Of a stretch of DNA of 51,882 nt, positions 8,838 to 18,400 are shown in pieces; position 1 is the stretch's first letter; every line of letters begins with the position of its first letter. A program made the position numbers and the translations under genes. The DNA lies in the NCBI RefSeq assembly GCF_028289705.1, contig NZ_JANQOI010000006.1:1-51882 (forward strand). Direction: 5' to 3'. The DNA comes from Pelagibius sp. (GTDB taxonomy: Bacteria; Pseudomonadota; Alphaproteobacteria; Kiloniellales; Kiloniellaceae). Under the pieces are notes generated by a model. It worked only from the letters and a program-made list of their open reading frames with translations, did not search any database and had not been told where the DNA came from.

Positions 8838-11231
8838 ATGAACGCGGCGAGCCGGCATCGCAAGACCTTGCGCCGGGTGCGGCGCCTTTTCGGCAAGTTT
8901 TTGCGCCGGGACAACGATCGGCGTTCCGCCCTTCCCACGCCTCCGCGCTTCGAAGAGGAAGAGCTCTTCGCCCATCTGAGGAGCCCGGAGGACGCCCTGC
9001 AGGCCTGGCGCGAAGGCCGGCGGGAAGCGGCCTGGGACGCGCTCATCGAGCACTTCTGCCGGCGCGAGCCGGCGCTCGGCTTCGTCGCGCCAGCCCGTGT
9101 TCCCGGCCTGATCGCCAAAGCCGCGGACCGGTTCCCCGGCTGGCGCGGCCGGCTTCTGGACAAGGTGGAGGAGGACTCGAGCCTCGGCCTCGCGGCCTAC
9201 GACCGGCGGGCCGATCCGCTGGGCCCCGACTTCAACTGGAACCTGCCCGCCGCCGGCCTCCTGGAGGACGTCCTCTACGGGCTGCGCCCCCACCGCTTCG
9301 GCTTTGTCGCGCGCTGGGCCCAGGCCTGCCACCACCAGCCGGCCTTGGTGTCCCGCCTGGAGGCCGTCCTGGCCGGCTGGATGGCGCAGGCGCGTAAGCC
9401 GGAGGGTCTTCTGGCCTACCGCACCAGCCTGGTCGTGATCTACAACCTCGTCGCCCTTGTGCTGGCCTGGCCGTTTCTGGCCGCGCTGGACAGTTCCGAG
9501 GCCGCGGGGCCAGTTGACGCTGCGGCGCTGCGGCGGCTGCGCAAGCGCGTGCTTCAGGCGCTCTTCGCCAATTGCCGGTTTCTCGTCGCGGCCGCCGGGA
9601 CCGGCGTGGCCAACAACCATCTCCTGGCCGAGCACTTTGCCCGCTGGCTTATCGCGGCCCTGCTGCCCGAGTTCGATCCCGATCCGGACCGGACTGCTGC
9701 GGAGGCGAACTGGTTGAGGGAACTGGAGCGCCAGAGCTTCGGCGATGGCGGCTCTATCGAGCATTCCCTGCACTACCAGGAACTCGCCAGCGAACTGGCG
9801 GTGGCCTATCTCCTGATCAGCCGCCGCAACGGCTGGGCCTTGCCGCAATCGGCGCGCGAGCGGATCGGGCGGATGCTGGCCTTCCAGACGGCGTTTGCCG
9901 GCCCTGCGCTGCTGCCGGTGGCGATCGGCAATACCACGGAAGATCCCATGCTGGCACTGGGTGCCGGTGAAGGCTGGCAGACCGCCTTGCTGCGCGAGGT
10001 GCAGCGGCGCTGCTTCGACCCGCAGGTGGCGCCGGCCGCCGACGACGCTCCCGGGCGCGAGGCGGCTTACTGGCTGCTGGAGGGCGACCTCGCGGCGAAT
10101 CCGGAGACTCCCTTGGCGGAGGCCCCCTTCCGGTTCTTTCCCGACAGCGGCTTCGCGCTCTTTGCCGAGCCCGGGGCGGAAGCCTGCCTGATCTTCCGCC
10201 TGGGGCCGTCGCCGGCGGCGCCCGGGATCGGGGGGCACAGCCACGGCGATCTGCTGAGCCTTTGTCTGCGCGTCGGGACCGAGATGGTGCTGGCGCCGCC
10301 CGGAACCTACAGCTACCGCTTCAAGCCGCATCCCGATCTGCCGGGGCGGCCGAACCTTCGCGCGCATTTCGCCAGTGCCCGCAGCCGTAGCGGTCTCTAT
10401 TTGGAGGGTTTGGAGCCCTATGGGGATCTCACGGGCGACTTCCGGGCCTGGACTTTGCCCTGTCAGGTCGCATCGCGCCAAAGCTCGGCGGCGGGCGCCG
10501 GGCTTTCCTGGACAGAGGGCCATGTCGTCGGCACCAGCGCTTACACGGGTCACCGCCGCGGGGTGGTCCACCTCTGGGGCCGGGGCTGGCTGGTTTACGA
10601 CCGGCTGCCGCCACGCTCCGACGGCGCCGCCGCCGTGGGTTGGCAGTTCGCGCCGGGTCTGGATTGCCGCCTGGCCGGCGATGCCACGGCCGAGGCGCAG
10701 GGGCAGGAGGGCGCCACGAAGCTGACCATACGGCCCTGCGGGACCGAAGGCCCGGACTTGGTGAGCGGCGGTTTCGAACCCTTTCGCGGCTGGGTCTCGC
10801 CGTCCTACGGCCGCCTCGAGCCGGCGGCAAACCTGCGCTATCCGCTGGCGCCCGGGGCCCGCGGGGCAGCCTTCTTTCTGAGCCTGGAAACCGGCGAGGC
10901 CGGGGCCCTCGAAGAGATTGCCGCCGCCGACGAACACCTGGGGTACCGGATCGAGGGAACGGGGGACGAGGGCCTTCTGTTGCTCGATCTCTGCGATACC
11001 CCCAAAGAGCAGCGCTGGGCGGATATCACCTTCCAGGGCCGCCTGCTTTGGCTGTGCCGTGTCGGGGAGGCTGTCACCGTCCGCGCGCTGGGCCTCCAGC
11101 GTCTGCTGGCTCCCGCCTGGGGCCTGGATCTGACGGCCCAAACACCGGCAGCCTTCGAACTGGTCATCGATCAGGGGACGGTCCGCTGGCCGCGCGGGCC
11201 CTGCCCCGACGTCGAGTTTGCGTCGATGTGA
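8838..11231 (+). CDS. Heparinase II/III-family polysaccharide lyase
   Basis: This 797-residue protein has an all-alpha toroid-like N-terminal part up to about residue 400, including NNHLLAEHFARWL and FGDGGSIEHSLHYQE, where Asn, His and Tyr suit the lyase active site. It is followed by the beta-rich heparinase II/III domain starting at GGHSHGDLLSLCLRVG (near residue 465) and PPGTYSYRF. These enzymes cleave uronic-acid polysaccharides by beta-elimination. No clear signal peptide is visible (the N-terminus is strongly basic), so export is uncertain. In this locus it may trim or turn over the exported polymer, in line with the UDP-sugar dehydrogenase at 36477-37763. A sulfotransferase lies 139 bp downstream. 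Confidence 0.85.
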   Translation: MNAASRHRKTLRRVRRLFGKFLRRDNDRRSALPTPPRFEEEELFAHLRSPEDALQAWREGRREAAWDALIEHFCRREPALGFVAPARVPGLIAKAADRFPGWRGRLLDKVEEDSSLGLAAYDRRADPLGPDFNWNLPAAGLLEDVLYGLRPHRFGFVARWAQACHHQPALVSRLEAVLAGWMAQARKPEGLLAYRTSLVVIYNLVALVLAWPFLAALDSSEAAGPVDAAALRRLRKRVLQALFANCRFLVAAAGTGVANNHLLAEHFARWLIAALLPEFDPDPDRTAAEANWLRELERQSFGDGGSIEHSLHYQELASELAVAYLLISRRNGWALPQSARERIGRMLAFQTAFAGPALLPVAIGNTTEDPMLALGAGEGWQTALLREVQRRCFDPQVAPAADDAPGREAAYWLLEGDLAANPETPLAEAPFRFFPDSGFALFAEPGAEACLIFRLGPSPAAPGIGGHSHGDLLSLCLRVGTEMVLAPPGTYSYRFKPHPDLPGRPNLRAHFASARSRSGLYLEGLEPYGDLTGDFRAWTLPCQVASRQSSAAGAGLSWTEGHVVGTSAYTGHRRGVVHLWGRGWLVYDRLPPRSDGAAAVGWQFAPGLDCRLAGDATAEAQGQEGATKLTIRPCGTEGPDLVSGGFEPFRGWVSPSYGRLEPAANLRYPLAPGARGAAFFLSLETGEAGALEEIAAADEHLGYRIEGTGDEGLLLLDLCDTPKEQRWADITFQGRLLWLCRVGEAVTVRALGLQRLLAPAWGLDLTAQTPAAFELVIDQGTVRWPRGPCPDVEFASM

Positions 11232-11370
11232 GATGAACTCTTAACGATGTTTGTTGAATAGTCGGTGACGACCCCGTACGACACTTGCAGGCTCTCAAAT
11301 TCTGTCGCCGCTGCGCGGGCGGCAGGTGTACGAACGGACCAACATGCGGCGCTGGCAGCCTTAGTCCTCA

Positions 11371-12276
11371 ATGGATAGAGACGAAATCAAACCGCCCGTC
11401 CTGATCATCGGGTTCCAAAGGTCGGGGACGACCATGGCGCGCCTGATGATCAACAGCCATCCCAATATCGCCGTCCCCTTCGAAACCGGATTTTTCGCCA
11501 GATACCAGCGTGCGGCGGAGCGTTACGGCGATTTGAGCGAAGCGGAGAATGCCAAGGCCGCGCTGCGGGATATTGCCGGGGAACGATTCGCCCAGTTCGG
11601 AAAGCTGATCACCGACGAGGACGAAGTCCTCGCGGCGCGGCCGGGCAGCATGGCGGAACTGATCGACAGCGTGATGCTCAGCTATGCGCGGCGTCAGGGA
11701 AAGCAGCGCTGGGGCGACAAGAGCCCGGAGCACAACGAAGATATCGATGTGCTGGCAACGATGTTTCCCGACGCCAAGATCATTCATGTGATCCGGGACG
11801 GGCGCGATGTTGCGCTCTCTCACAAGTCGGTCTCCTGGGCCAGCCGGCATCTGCCGAAGGTGGCGCGGGAGTGGAACTCAACGACCATCCTCTGCGACAA
11901 GATCGGCGGCCTGCTGGGCCCTGAGCGCTATCTGCTGGTCCACTACGAGGACCTCGTCCGCAACACCGAGACCGTCTTGCGGAGGATCTGCACGTTCATC
12001 GACGAGCCCTATAGCGAACAGATGTTGGACTACCATGAGACGGCCAGGCAGGCGATGCCGGAACGCAGCCTGGAGTGGCACCAGAACTCCGTCTCGCGCC
12101 CCGACCCCAGCAAGTGCTTTGCCTGGAAGACCCGCCTGCCGGAGGCCGACGTCAAGATCTTCGATGAGATCGCCCAGGAAGCGCTCGCACGCTTCGGTTA
12201 CGAAGTGGGGAACGGCCCCAGTTCCTTCGGCACCAAGATGCGCAAGCTCTACTACGCCGTCGTGGCGCGCTATTAG
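11371..12276 (+). CDS. PAPS-dependent sulfotransferase
   Basis: This 301-residue protein has the 5'-phosphosulfate loop GFQRSGTT at residues 14-21 and the 3'-phosphate motif HVIRDGRDVALS at 139-150, both intact. The later YLLVHYEDLVRNTETVLRRIC segment is also typical of the Sulfotransfer family. It transfers sulfate from 3'-phosphoadenosine-5'-phosphosulfate to a hydroxyl or amino group. It is predicted to be cytoplasmic, so it would act on a nucleotide- or lipid-linked glycan before export, or on a lipid. Its place between a lyase and XrtA-associated genes suggests a sulfated exopolysaccharide (inference). No PAPS-synthesis gene is in the window. Confidence 0.9.
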   Translation: MDRDEIKPPVLIIGFQRSGTTMARLMINSHPNIAVPFETGFFARYQRAAERYGDLSEAENAKAALRDIAGERFAQFGKLITDEDEVLAARPGSMAELIDSVMLSYARRQGKQRWGDKSPEHNEDIDVLATMFPDAKIIHVIRDGRDVALSHKSVSWASRHLPKVAREWNSTTILCDKIGGLLGPERYLLVHYEDLVRNTETVLRRICTFIDEPYSEQMLDYHETARQAMPERSLEWHQNSVSRPDPSKCFAWKTRLPEADVKIFDEIAQEALARFGYEVGNGPSSFGTKMRKLYYAVVARY

Positions 12277-12328
12277 CGGCGCAGCACTCAGGCGATCGAT
12301 ATAGGTCGAGAACGGCCTCGCGTGGGGC

Positions 12329-13561
12329 TCACACCAGCACTTCGGCCGGGTCGGGATGGCCTAGAAAGGCGGTGGGACTTGCGGTGAGGCCGTAGGCGCC
12401 GGACTGGAAAATCGCCACCAGGTCGCCGACCTCGGCTCGGGGCAGGCTGGCCTTGTCGGCCAGCAGGTCGAGGGGCGTGCAGAGGCAGCCGACCACCGAG
12501 GCCCTTTCCTGCGGCGCCGCGCCCATCCTGTTGGCGATCACCAGGGGAAAATTGCGGCGGATCACCTGCCCGAAGTTGCCGGAGGCCGCCAGGTGGTGGT
12601 GCAGTCCGCCGTCGGTTACCAGAAAGACCTCGCCGCGGGAGACCTTGCGGTCGATCACCCGGGTCACATAGAGGCCGGCTTCGCCGACGATGTAGCGCCC
12701 CAGTTCCAGCACCGGCCGGGCCTGGGGCTGGGCCTCTGCGAGCGTGTCCACGACAGTGGCCAGGCTCTCGCCGACCCGTGCAAGGTCCAGGGGCCGGTCC
12801 TTTGGGAAATAGGGGATCCCGAAGCCGCCGCCCAGATTCAGATAGCGCATGGGCGATGCCAGGAGGTCAGCAAGACGCAGGGCCAGATCCAGGGTTTTGG
12901 TCTGAACCTCGGCAATGGTCTCGGCATTGAGGTTCTGGGAGCCGGCGAAGATATGAAAGCCCTGGATCTCCAGGCCGCGGGCCCGTCCGTCGGCGATGAT
13001 CTGCGGCGCGTCCTCGGCGTCGATGCCGAACTGCTGTGCGCCGCCGCCCATGCGCATGCCCGAGCCCTTGAGCTGGAAGTCCGGATTGATCCTCAGCGCA
13101 ATACGGGGCGTCGCACCAATGTCAGCGGCCAACCCCGAAAGGCGCGCCAGCTCTCCTCCCGACTCGACCTCGACCAGCACCCCCGCCGCCAGCGCCTGGG
13201 TCAGTTCCTGGTCGGTCTTGCCGGGCCCGGCGAAGCCGATTTTGCTCGGCGCCATGCCAGCATCGAGCGCCTTGGTCAGTTCCCCGGCCGAGGCGACGTC
13301 GAAGCCGTCCACGCGCTCTGCCAGGAAGCAGACCAGCGCGGCCATTGGATTGGCCTTGATGGCGTAGTGCAGGGTGAGACGCTCAGGTAGCTCGGCGCGC
13401 AGTTCGGCGATGCGCGTTTTGAGCCGCGCCCGGTCGTAGGCGAAGAAGGGCGTCCGGCCGACCCGCCGGGCCAGGCTGGTGATCGGCACGTTTCCGACCA
13501 GCAGTTCGCCCTCGCGCGATTGCCAGCCCTTCAGTGCCGGGTGGTCGTCGCGTTCAGTCAT
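12329..13561 (-). CDS. PLP-dependent decarboxylase, exosortase A system-associated
   Basis: This 410-residue fold-type III PLP enzyme resembles diaminopimelate and ornithine decarboxylases. The PLP lysine is in LHYAIKANP (Lys69). The phosphate-binding loop is NLGGGFGIPYF, ELGRYIVGEAGLY binds near the cofactor, and GCLCTPLD carries the cysteine of the dimer active site. It matches the decarboxylase subfamily found with exosortase A, which pairs with an AMP ligase and is thought to make an aminoacyl- or diamine-type modification; the substrate is unknown. I chose the ATG at 13561, which overlaps the ligase gene by eight bases, over an upstream codon at 13585. Confidence 0.9.
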   Translation of the reverse strand: MTERDDHPALKGWQSREGELLVGNVPITSLARRVGRTPFFAYDRARLKTRIAELRAELPERLTLHYAIKANPMAALVCFLAERVDGFDVASAGELTKALDAGMAPSKIGFAGPGKTDQELTQALAAGVLVEVESGGELARLSGLAADIGATPRIALRINPDFQLKGSGMRMGGGAQQFGIDAEDAPQIIADGRARGLEIQGFHIFAGSQNLNAETIAEVQTKTLDLALRLADLLASPMRYLNLGGGFGIPYFPKDRPLDLARVGESLATVVDTLAEAQPQARPVLELGRYIVGEAGLYVTRVIDRKVSRGEVFLVTDGGLHHHLAASGNFGQVIRRNFPLVIANRMGAAPQERASVVGCLCTPLDLLADKASLPRAEVGDLVAIFQSGAYGLTASPTAFLGHPDPAEVLV

Positions 13562-15146
13562 ACTGACTTTCCTGCGCCGCCACACTCAGTTCCCGGGCGT
13601 GGCGCTTGCGGTCGATCTTGCCATTGGGATTGCGATAAAGCCCCTGCCGCTCCTCGATCTGATGGGGCAGCATATAGGCTGGGAGCTGCTGGCGGCAAAC
13701 CGCAAGCAGTGCATCCTTGTCGGCGCCGGCACCGTCCTTCGGTTTGACCAGGAGCACGATGGCCTGCCCCAGGGTCTCGTGCGGAAGGCCGATGGCGGCC
13801 ACCTCGTCGACCAGCCCCGAGGCGAAGACCACCTCTTCGATCTCCGTCGGGCTGACCCGATACCCGGAGGTCTTGATCATGTCGTCCCGGCGTCCGACGA
13901 AGTAGAGGAAGCCGTCCTCGTCGCGGCGCACGAGGTCGCCGGACCAGACGGCGATCTCCGGTAGGGTGAGGCCGGCGGGCTGGCCCGGGGCCGGGCGGAA
14001 CCGCTCGGCCGTGCGTTCCGGGTCGTTCCAGTAGCCGAGGGAGACCAGGGGGCCGCGGTGAACCAGCTCACCGACCTCGCCGGCGTCCACGGGGCTGCCA
14101 TCCTCCCGGACCACCAGGATCTCGGCATTGGGGATGGCCTTGCCCATGGAGTCGGGCCGGCGGTCGACCTCCCGCGGGTCGAGATAGGTGGAGCGGAAGG
14201 CCTCGGTCAGGCCATACATGAGATAAGGGGCCGCCTTGGGAAAGATCTCCCGCAGCCGCATCACCGCCGGCCGCGGCAGGTGACCGCCGGTGTTGGCGAA
14301 GTAACGCAGGCTCTGGGCGGCGTCCTCCGGCCAGTCCAGATTGAGAAGCTGGAACCAGAGCGGCGGCACGCCGGTCAGGCCGGTGACCTTTTCGCGGGCG
14401 CAGACCCGCGGCATTTCGCGGGGTAGCAGGTAGTTCAGCAGGATGCAGCAGGCCCCCGACCGCGCAGCGGTCAGGATCTGGCTGAGGCCTGCATCGAAGC
14501 TCAGCGGCAACACCGAGAGAATACGGTCGGAGGGATCGTTCTCCAAATATTGACTGACGCTCTCCGCGCCCACCAGGAGATTGCGGTGAGACAGCACCAC
14601 GCCTTTGGGGTGCCCCGTGCTCCCCGAGGTATAGAGGATTGCGCCCATGTCGCCGTCCAGCGGATGTGCCAGGCGCAAACTCGCTGCCGGTGTCGCCATC
14701 AGCTCTTGCCAGGAAACCAGCTGCGGTGCTGCTGCGGTCCGGCTGGAGGTTGAGCCGGCGACGACAATGGACTGAAGCGACGGGCAGTTCTCCAGCAGGT
14801 CCCCGAGAGCGTCCAGGCGCTCGGCGGAGGTGATCAGCACCGTGACCGCGCAGTCATTCAAGATATGGGCGACCTGCAGCGGACGGAGCACCGGGTTGAC
14901 CGGCACGAAGACCCCGCCGGCTGCGCTGGCGGCGTAGATCGCCAGCACTGTTTCGAATCGCTTCTCAAGGAAGACCGCGACCCGCTGGCCGCGAGTCAGG
15001 CCGAGGGCTTGAAGACCGGCGGCCAGGCGTTGGGCCTCTTCCCAAGTGTCGCCGTAGGAGAGCGCTTCGGCCTTGTGGACCAAGGCAGTGCGATCCGGGT
15101 GCTGCCCGGCCTGGATCGCAATAAGGTCGTGCAGGGCCCGGTACAT
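13554..15146 (-). CDS. Acyl-CoA ligase (AMP-forming), exosortase A system-associated
   Basis: This 530-residue member of the ANL adenylation superfamily has the P-loop motif ILYTSGSTGHPKGVVLSH at residues 170-187. MYGLTEAFRSTY is motif A5, WSGDLVRRDEDGFLYFVGRRDDMIKTSGYR covers A7 and A8, and NPNGKIDRK supplies the catalytic A10 lysine near the C-terminus. It should activate a carboxylic or amino acid as an acyl-adenylate. Orthologues sit beside a decarboxylase and usually a small acyl carrier protein in exosortase A genomes. The decarboxylase follows with an eight-base overlap, but no carrier-protein gene is present between 15147 and 15425. Confidence 0.92.
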   Translation of the reverse strand: MYRALHDLIAIQAGQHPDRTALVHKAEALSYGDTWEEAQRLAAGLQALGLTRGQRVAVFLEKRFETVLAIYAASAAGGVFVPVNPVLRPLQVAHILNDCAVTVLITSAERLDALGDLLENCPSLQSIVVAGSTSSRTAAAPQLVSWQELMATPAASLRLAHPLDGDMGAILYTSGSTGHPKGVVLSHRNLLVGAESVSQYLENDPSDRILSVLPLSFDAGLSQILTAARSGACCILLNYLLPREMPRVCAREKVTGLTGVPPLWFQLLNLDWPEDAAQSLRYFANTGGHLPRPAVMRLREIFPKAAPYLMYGLTEAFRSTYLDPREVDRRPDSMGKAIPNAEILVVREDGSPVDAGEVGELVHRGPLVSLGYWNDPERTAERFRPAPGQPAGLTLPEIAVWSGDLVRRDEDGFLYFVGRRDDMIKTSGYRVSPTEIEEVVFASGLVDEVAAIGLPHETLGQAIVLLVKPKDGAGADKDALLAVCRQQLPAYMLPHQIEERQGLYRNPNGKIDRKRHARELSVAAQESQYD

Positions 15147-15306
15147 GCTCGCTCACGTCTTAAGGGTGCGTTGCCTTGGCGCGCGGGGGTGTCCGCTCCG
15201 GCGGGGCTATCGCTGCCGCGCACAATCTGCGCAAATCAACGCAGTCTGGCAATGCTCCTTGCCCGGCGCCGACGGCAGGTCCGTGGAGGAAGGGCCGCCA
15301 GCCCTG

Positions 15307-15328
15307 CCGCATGCGCCGCCATGCGGCA
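15307..15328. repeat. GC-rich hairpin, 8-bp perfect stem
   Basis: GCCGCATG and CATGCGGC flank a 6-base spacer. It lies in the 279-bp gap between the stop of the large secreted protein at 15426 and the ligase start at 15146, about 100 bases after that stop. No T-run follows, so it may be a 3'-end-stabilising structure or a factor-dependent stop. Confidence 0.3.
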
Positions 15329-15425
15329 CCATAGGCCATGGAGCGTTAACCAATCCGAAAGACTGGCCGTACCGCACCCCCCGCCCACCGTTGAATCGAA
15401 GGGCCAAATGAGGGCGCGAGCCCAG

Positions 15426-18400
15426 CTAGTTGTAAATCACTCTTGGGGGACTGGCGTTCACCACAGGATCCGAGGGCGACTCCGGCACCCGAACATCGCG
15501 CGGCGATGCCTCACGGCAATCCTGCCCATCCGCCGAACAGGTTATGAATGCATTGGATCCCCAGAAGACGCCAGACCGCTCAACCCACTGTTCAGGTGCC
15601 GGGATCGGTGCAGCGCGGGCGACGAATCCACTTTTGATCATAGAATTCTGATAGCTGGGTGGGAGGTGATCGTAAGTGTAGCGCAGTCCGGCGCTCATGC
15701 CGGTCAGCATGCAGGTCTTGCGGTCTGCGGAATTTGCGCAGCCCTCGGCCAGGCTGAGGGCTTCATCGACCAGTTCCTTCCTTCTGGGATTGCTGGCGAC
15801 GGGCCTGAGGCTGCCGACTCTTGCTGCCGCAGTGTCGTCCAGCGGTGCACCGCCGCGCTGCTGTGCGTTGAAGACGATGAAGCGGTTGCCCTCAATTCTG
15901 TGCGTGAAAAGCCAGGGCTCCGCCTTGGCCGCTTCGTAACCCCGCTCAAAGGCCGTGGTCGCCCGGGCGATTTCCGTCCATCTTGCCGGGTCCCCGTAGT
16001 CAGGACTCTCCGGGGACCAGTACTCCCAGCTGCCACCGCCCTGCCGCCGGCCTTTGTTGCAGTTGCCCCAGGCGTGCCGCCCGCGATAGTCCATGAAGGA
16101 CCGGATTGCGCCGCTGGTGCGGAACAGAATCGTGTTGTTGCGCACCAGGGTTTCTGTACAGAGATAGAGATCGAGGGGCATGTTGCCGACGATGGGTTTG
16201 TTGTTCTTGTCGACGGCTAGCACCTGTCCGTCGATTCCGACGTTGGAGAAGACGTTGCCTTCGATGCGCGACTGATGGGCCAGATTCTTGAAGGCGTGTC
16301 TGCCGCGGCCTGATCCATAGATGACGTTGCTCAGCGCAACCATGTGGCCGATGGAGCGTTCCAGATAGAGGACGTGCCAATCGGTGTTGTTGCCCATGAC
16401 GTTGCCGCGGAGTTCCAGATAGGTCAGGGGAGCCGACGGCCTTCCCGCGCCAAAGATCTGGCCGATGGCATGGATGTCGAGGTCGTGCAGCACGATGAAG
16501 GCCGAGGAACGGTCCGCCGCCACGACCCCTCTTCTGCCGCTCAGGGCGATGCCTCGGGCGATCACGCCGACGCTGCCCCCCGCGATGTCGCCCTTCATAT
16601 GCGGTTTTTTTCCGTTCACCGGGACACCGACAATTTCGGCGCAACGCACCTCGTCGAACTTGATTCCGCTGCTGTAGGGAATCACGTCGCCGGCGGCGTT
16701 CAGGAGCGGGTAAAGATAGACTCGGACGTTCGGGCGTCCCCCCCGCACGATCCTGCGCATCTGCGCCGCGTTGTCGGTCAGGTCGCCTTCGCTGCGAAAG
16801 TGTAAGTCCTTCCAGCTGCCCGGGCAAAGCGCATCATAGTCCGGCGCCTCTGGCTGGCGTTCGATGGGCTGGTCCCAGGCAGCTGGTTTCCAGGGTGCGG
16901 GGGCGGCGCGGTGACCGGCGAAGACCGGATAGTCCGACAGGCCGGCCACGTCCAGGGCCGTAACGTTGGTGGCGGCGCGAAGCTCAGGCTCAGGTTGCGG
17001 TTCGGGTTTCGGCCCGGCCGCCTCTGCCGCTTCAGTCGCCGGCTTTGGCTTGGGTTGCCGCCGGCTCTGCGGTGCAGGGGTGGCTTGGGCCCTGACCTTG
17101 CCTGCGTGCTTTGCTGCGAAGGCAGGTTTGTAGACCCAGAATCCCTCGTCGACGGTCCAAGTACCCCAGCAGACGCCCAGATCTTCGTTCCAGGTCCATT
17201 TGTTGAAAATGCGCCGCCGCGCCGCCTCGGGGCCGCCGGGCAGGTCGATAACATGAAGCTTGTTGCCGTCCCAGCGGAGCAGTTCCTTGGCCTCGCCCCA
17301 GATAACCGGGTTGGTGCCGTTTTCGGTCGGAACCAGGCAAATGCCAGCATTGCCGAGGTTGTATTTCTTGGAAAGGTCCTTGTCTATCACCGACAGTTTT
17401 TGACTGATGGCCCACGTCCCGCCGACGCGGCGCACGAACACCAGGCGGCCGAGTCTGGCGTCGATGCCCCAGACGCCCCCGCGTTCTTCATCCAAGGCCA
17501 GGGTCGCCGCGATGGAGAAATGGATCTTCGGGTGCCGCTGGCAGCGATACTGGCCGGAGACCATATCGGCCTGGCAAACGGTTGAGCCGCCGAACATCAG
17601 CGGCGGCTCCCCCGGGAGCTGGACCCAGTTGACCTCGCCCGCACCGAAGAACGCGCCGTCCGGCTTGCCATCGCCGTCGCGATCCGGCCAACCATCGGGA
17701 TCGAAGCGGTCGGGCAAGCGCTCGATGGTGGCTGCCACGTCGTCGGCGCGCGCGTTGAAGCGCCAGACCTGGAAATCGCCTTGGGCCGAGCCGTAGATGT
17801 ACCCGGTCAACAGGTAGGCCCAGTCGCCGATCTTGACCATGTTGTTGTAGATGTGGCTGGACCGTGGGCGTAGAAAGCCGCCATGCCACTCCGCGACCCG
17901 CTGGTCCATGCCGCCGGGATAAGGCGTTTCGGAGGCATAGGGCTCCCAATAGCAATTCTTCTCGCCGGTGTGTTTTACGAAGGGGCGGCAGAGCGGAACG
18001 TTGAGCGGCATGTGCGGCACCACCATTTCCGGTGTGCCGGTTCGCAAGTCGTAGCGGATGATGCCGTTGAAACAGCCGTCGCCATGTCCGCCGGCGGCCC
18101 AACTCCAGACATAGTGGTCATCCCAGAGCACGCCGTTCCAGGCGCCAAGGACGGTTCCGAACCGGCGGCCGCAGTTGTTCTCGCGCCCGGGGTCGATATC
18201 GCTCCATGGCCGGCCGTAGTGGAGCCAGGACCCTGGCGGCATGGCCTCGATTTCGGCGATGCGCAGAGGTGTCCTCTCCGGATCGGGGGGCGATGGGCGC
18301 AGAGGGCTGGAGACCGCTATCGCTTGGGGGGCGGAGTCAGGCCCGGAAAGCCCACTTTCAGGGCAGGGGCCGCCATCGCAGGTCCGGTTGTCTTCCAAAG

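Noticed and set aside
8665-8841. 57-codon frame ending in an ATGA overlap with the lyase start
   Set aside because: The overlap is suggestive, but there is no ribosome-binding site at a usable distance and no recognisable sequence.
8691-11141. An 816-codon open frame antisense to the heparinase-like gene
   Set aside because: Its translation is rich in Arg, Gly, Pro and Gln without any domain, as expected for the reverse of a GC-rich gene; the plus-strand lyase has clear motifs.
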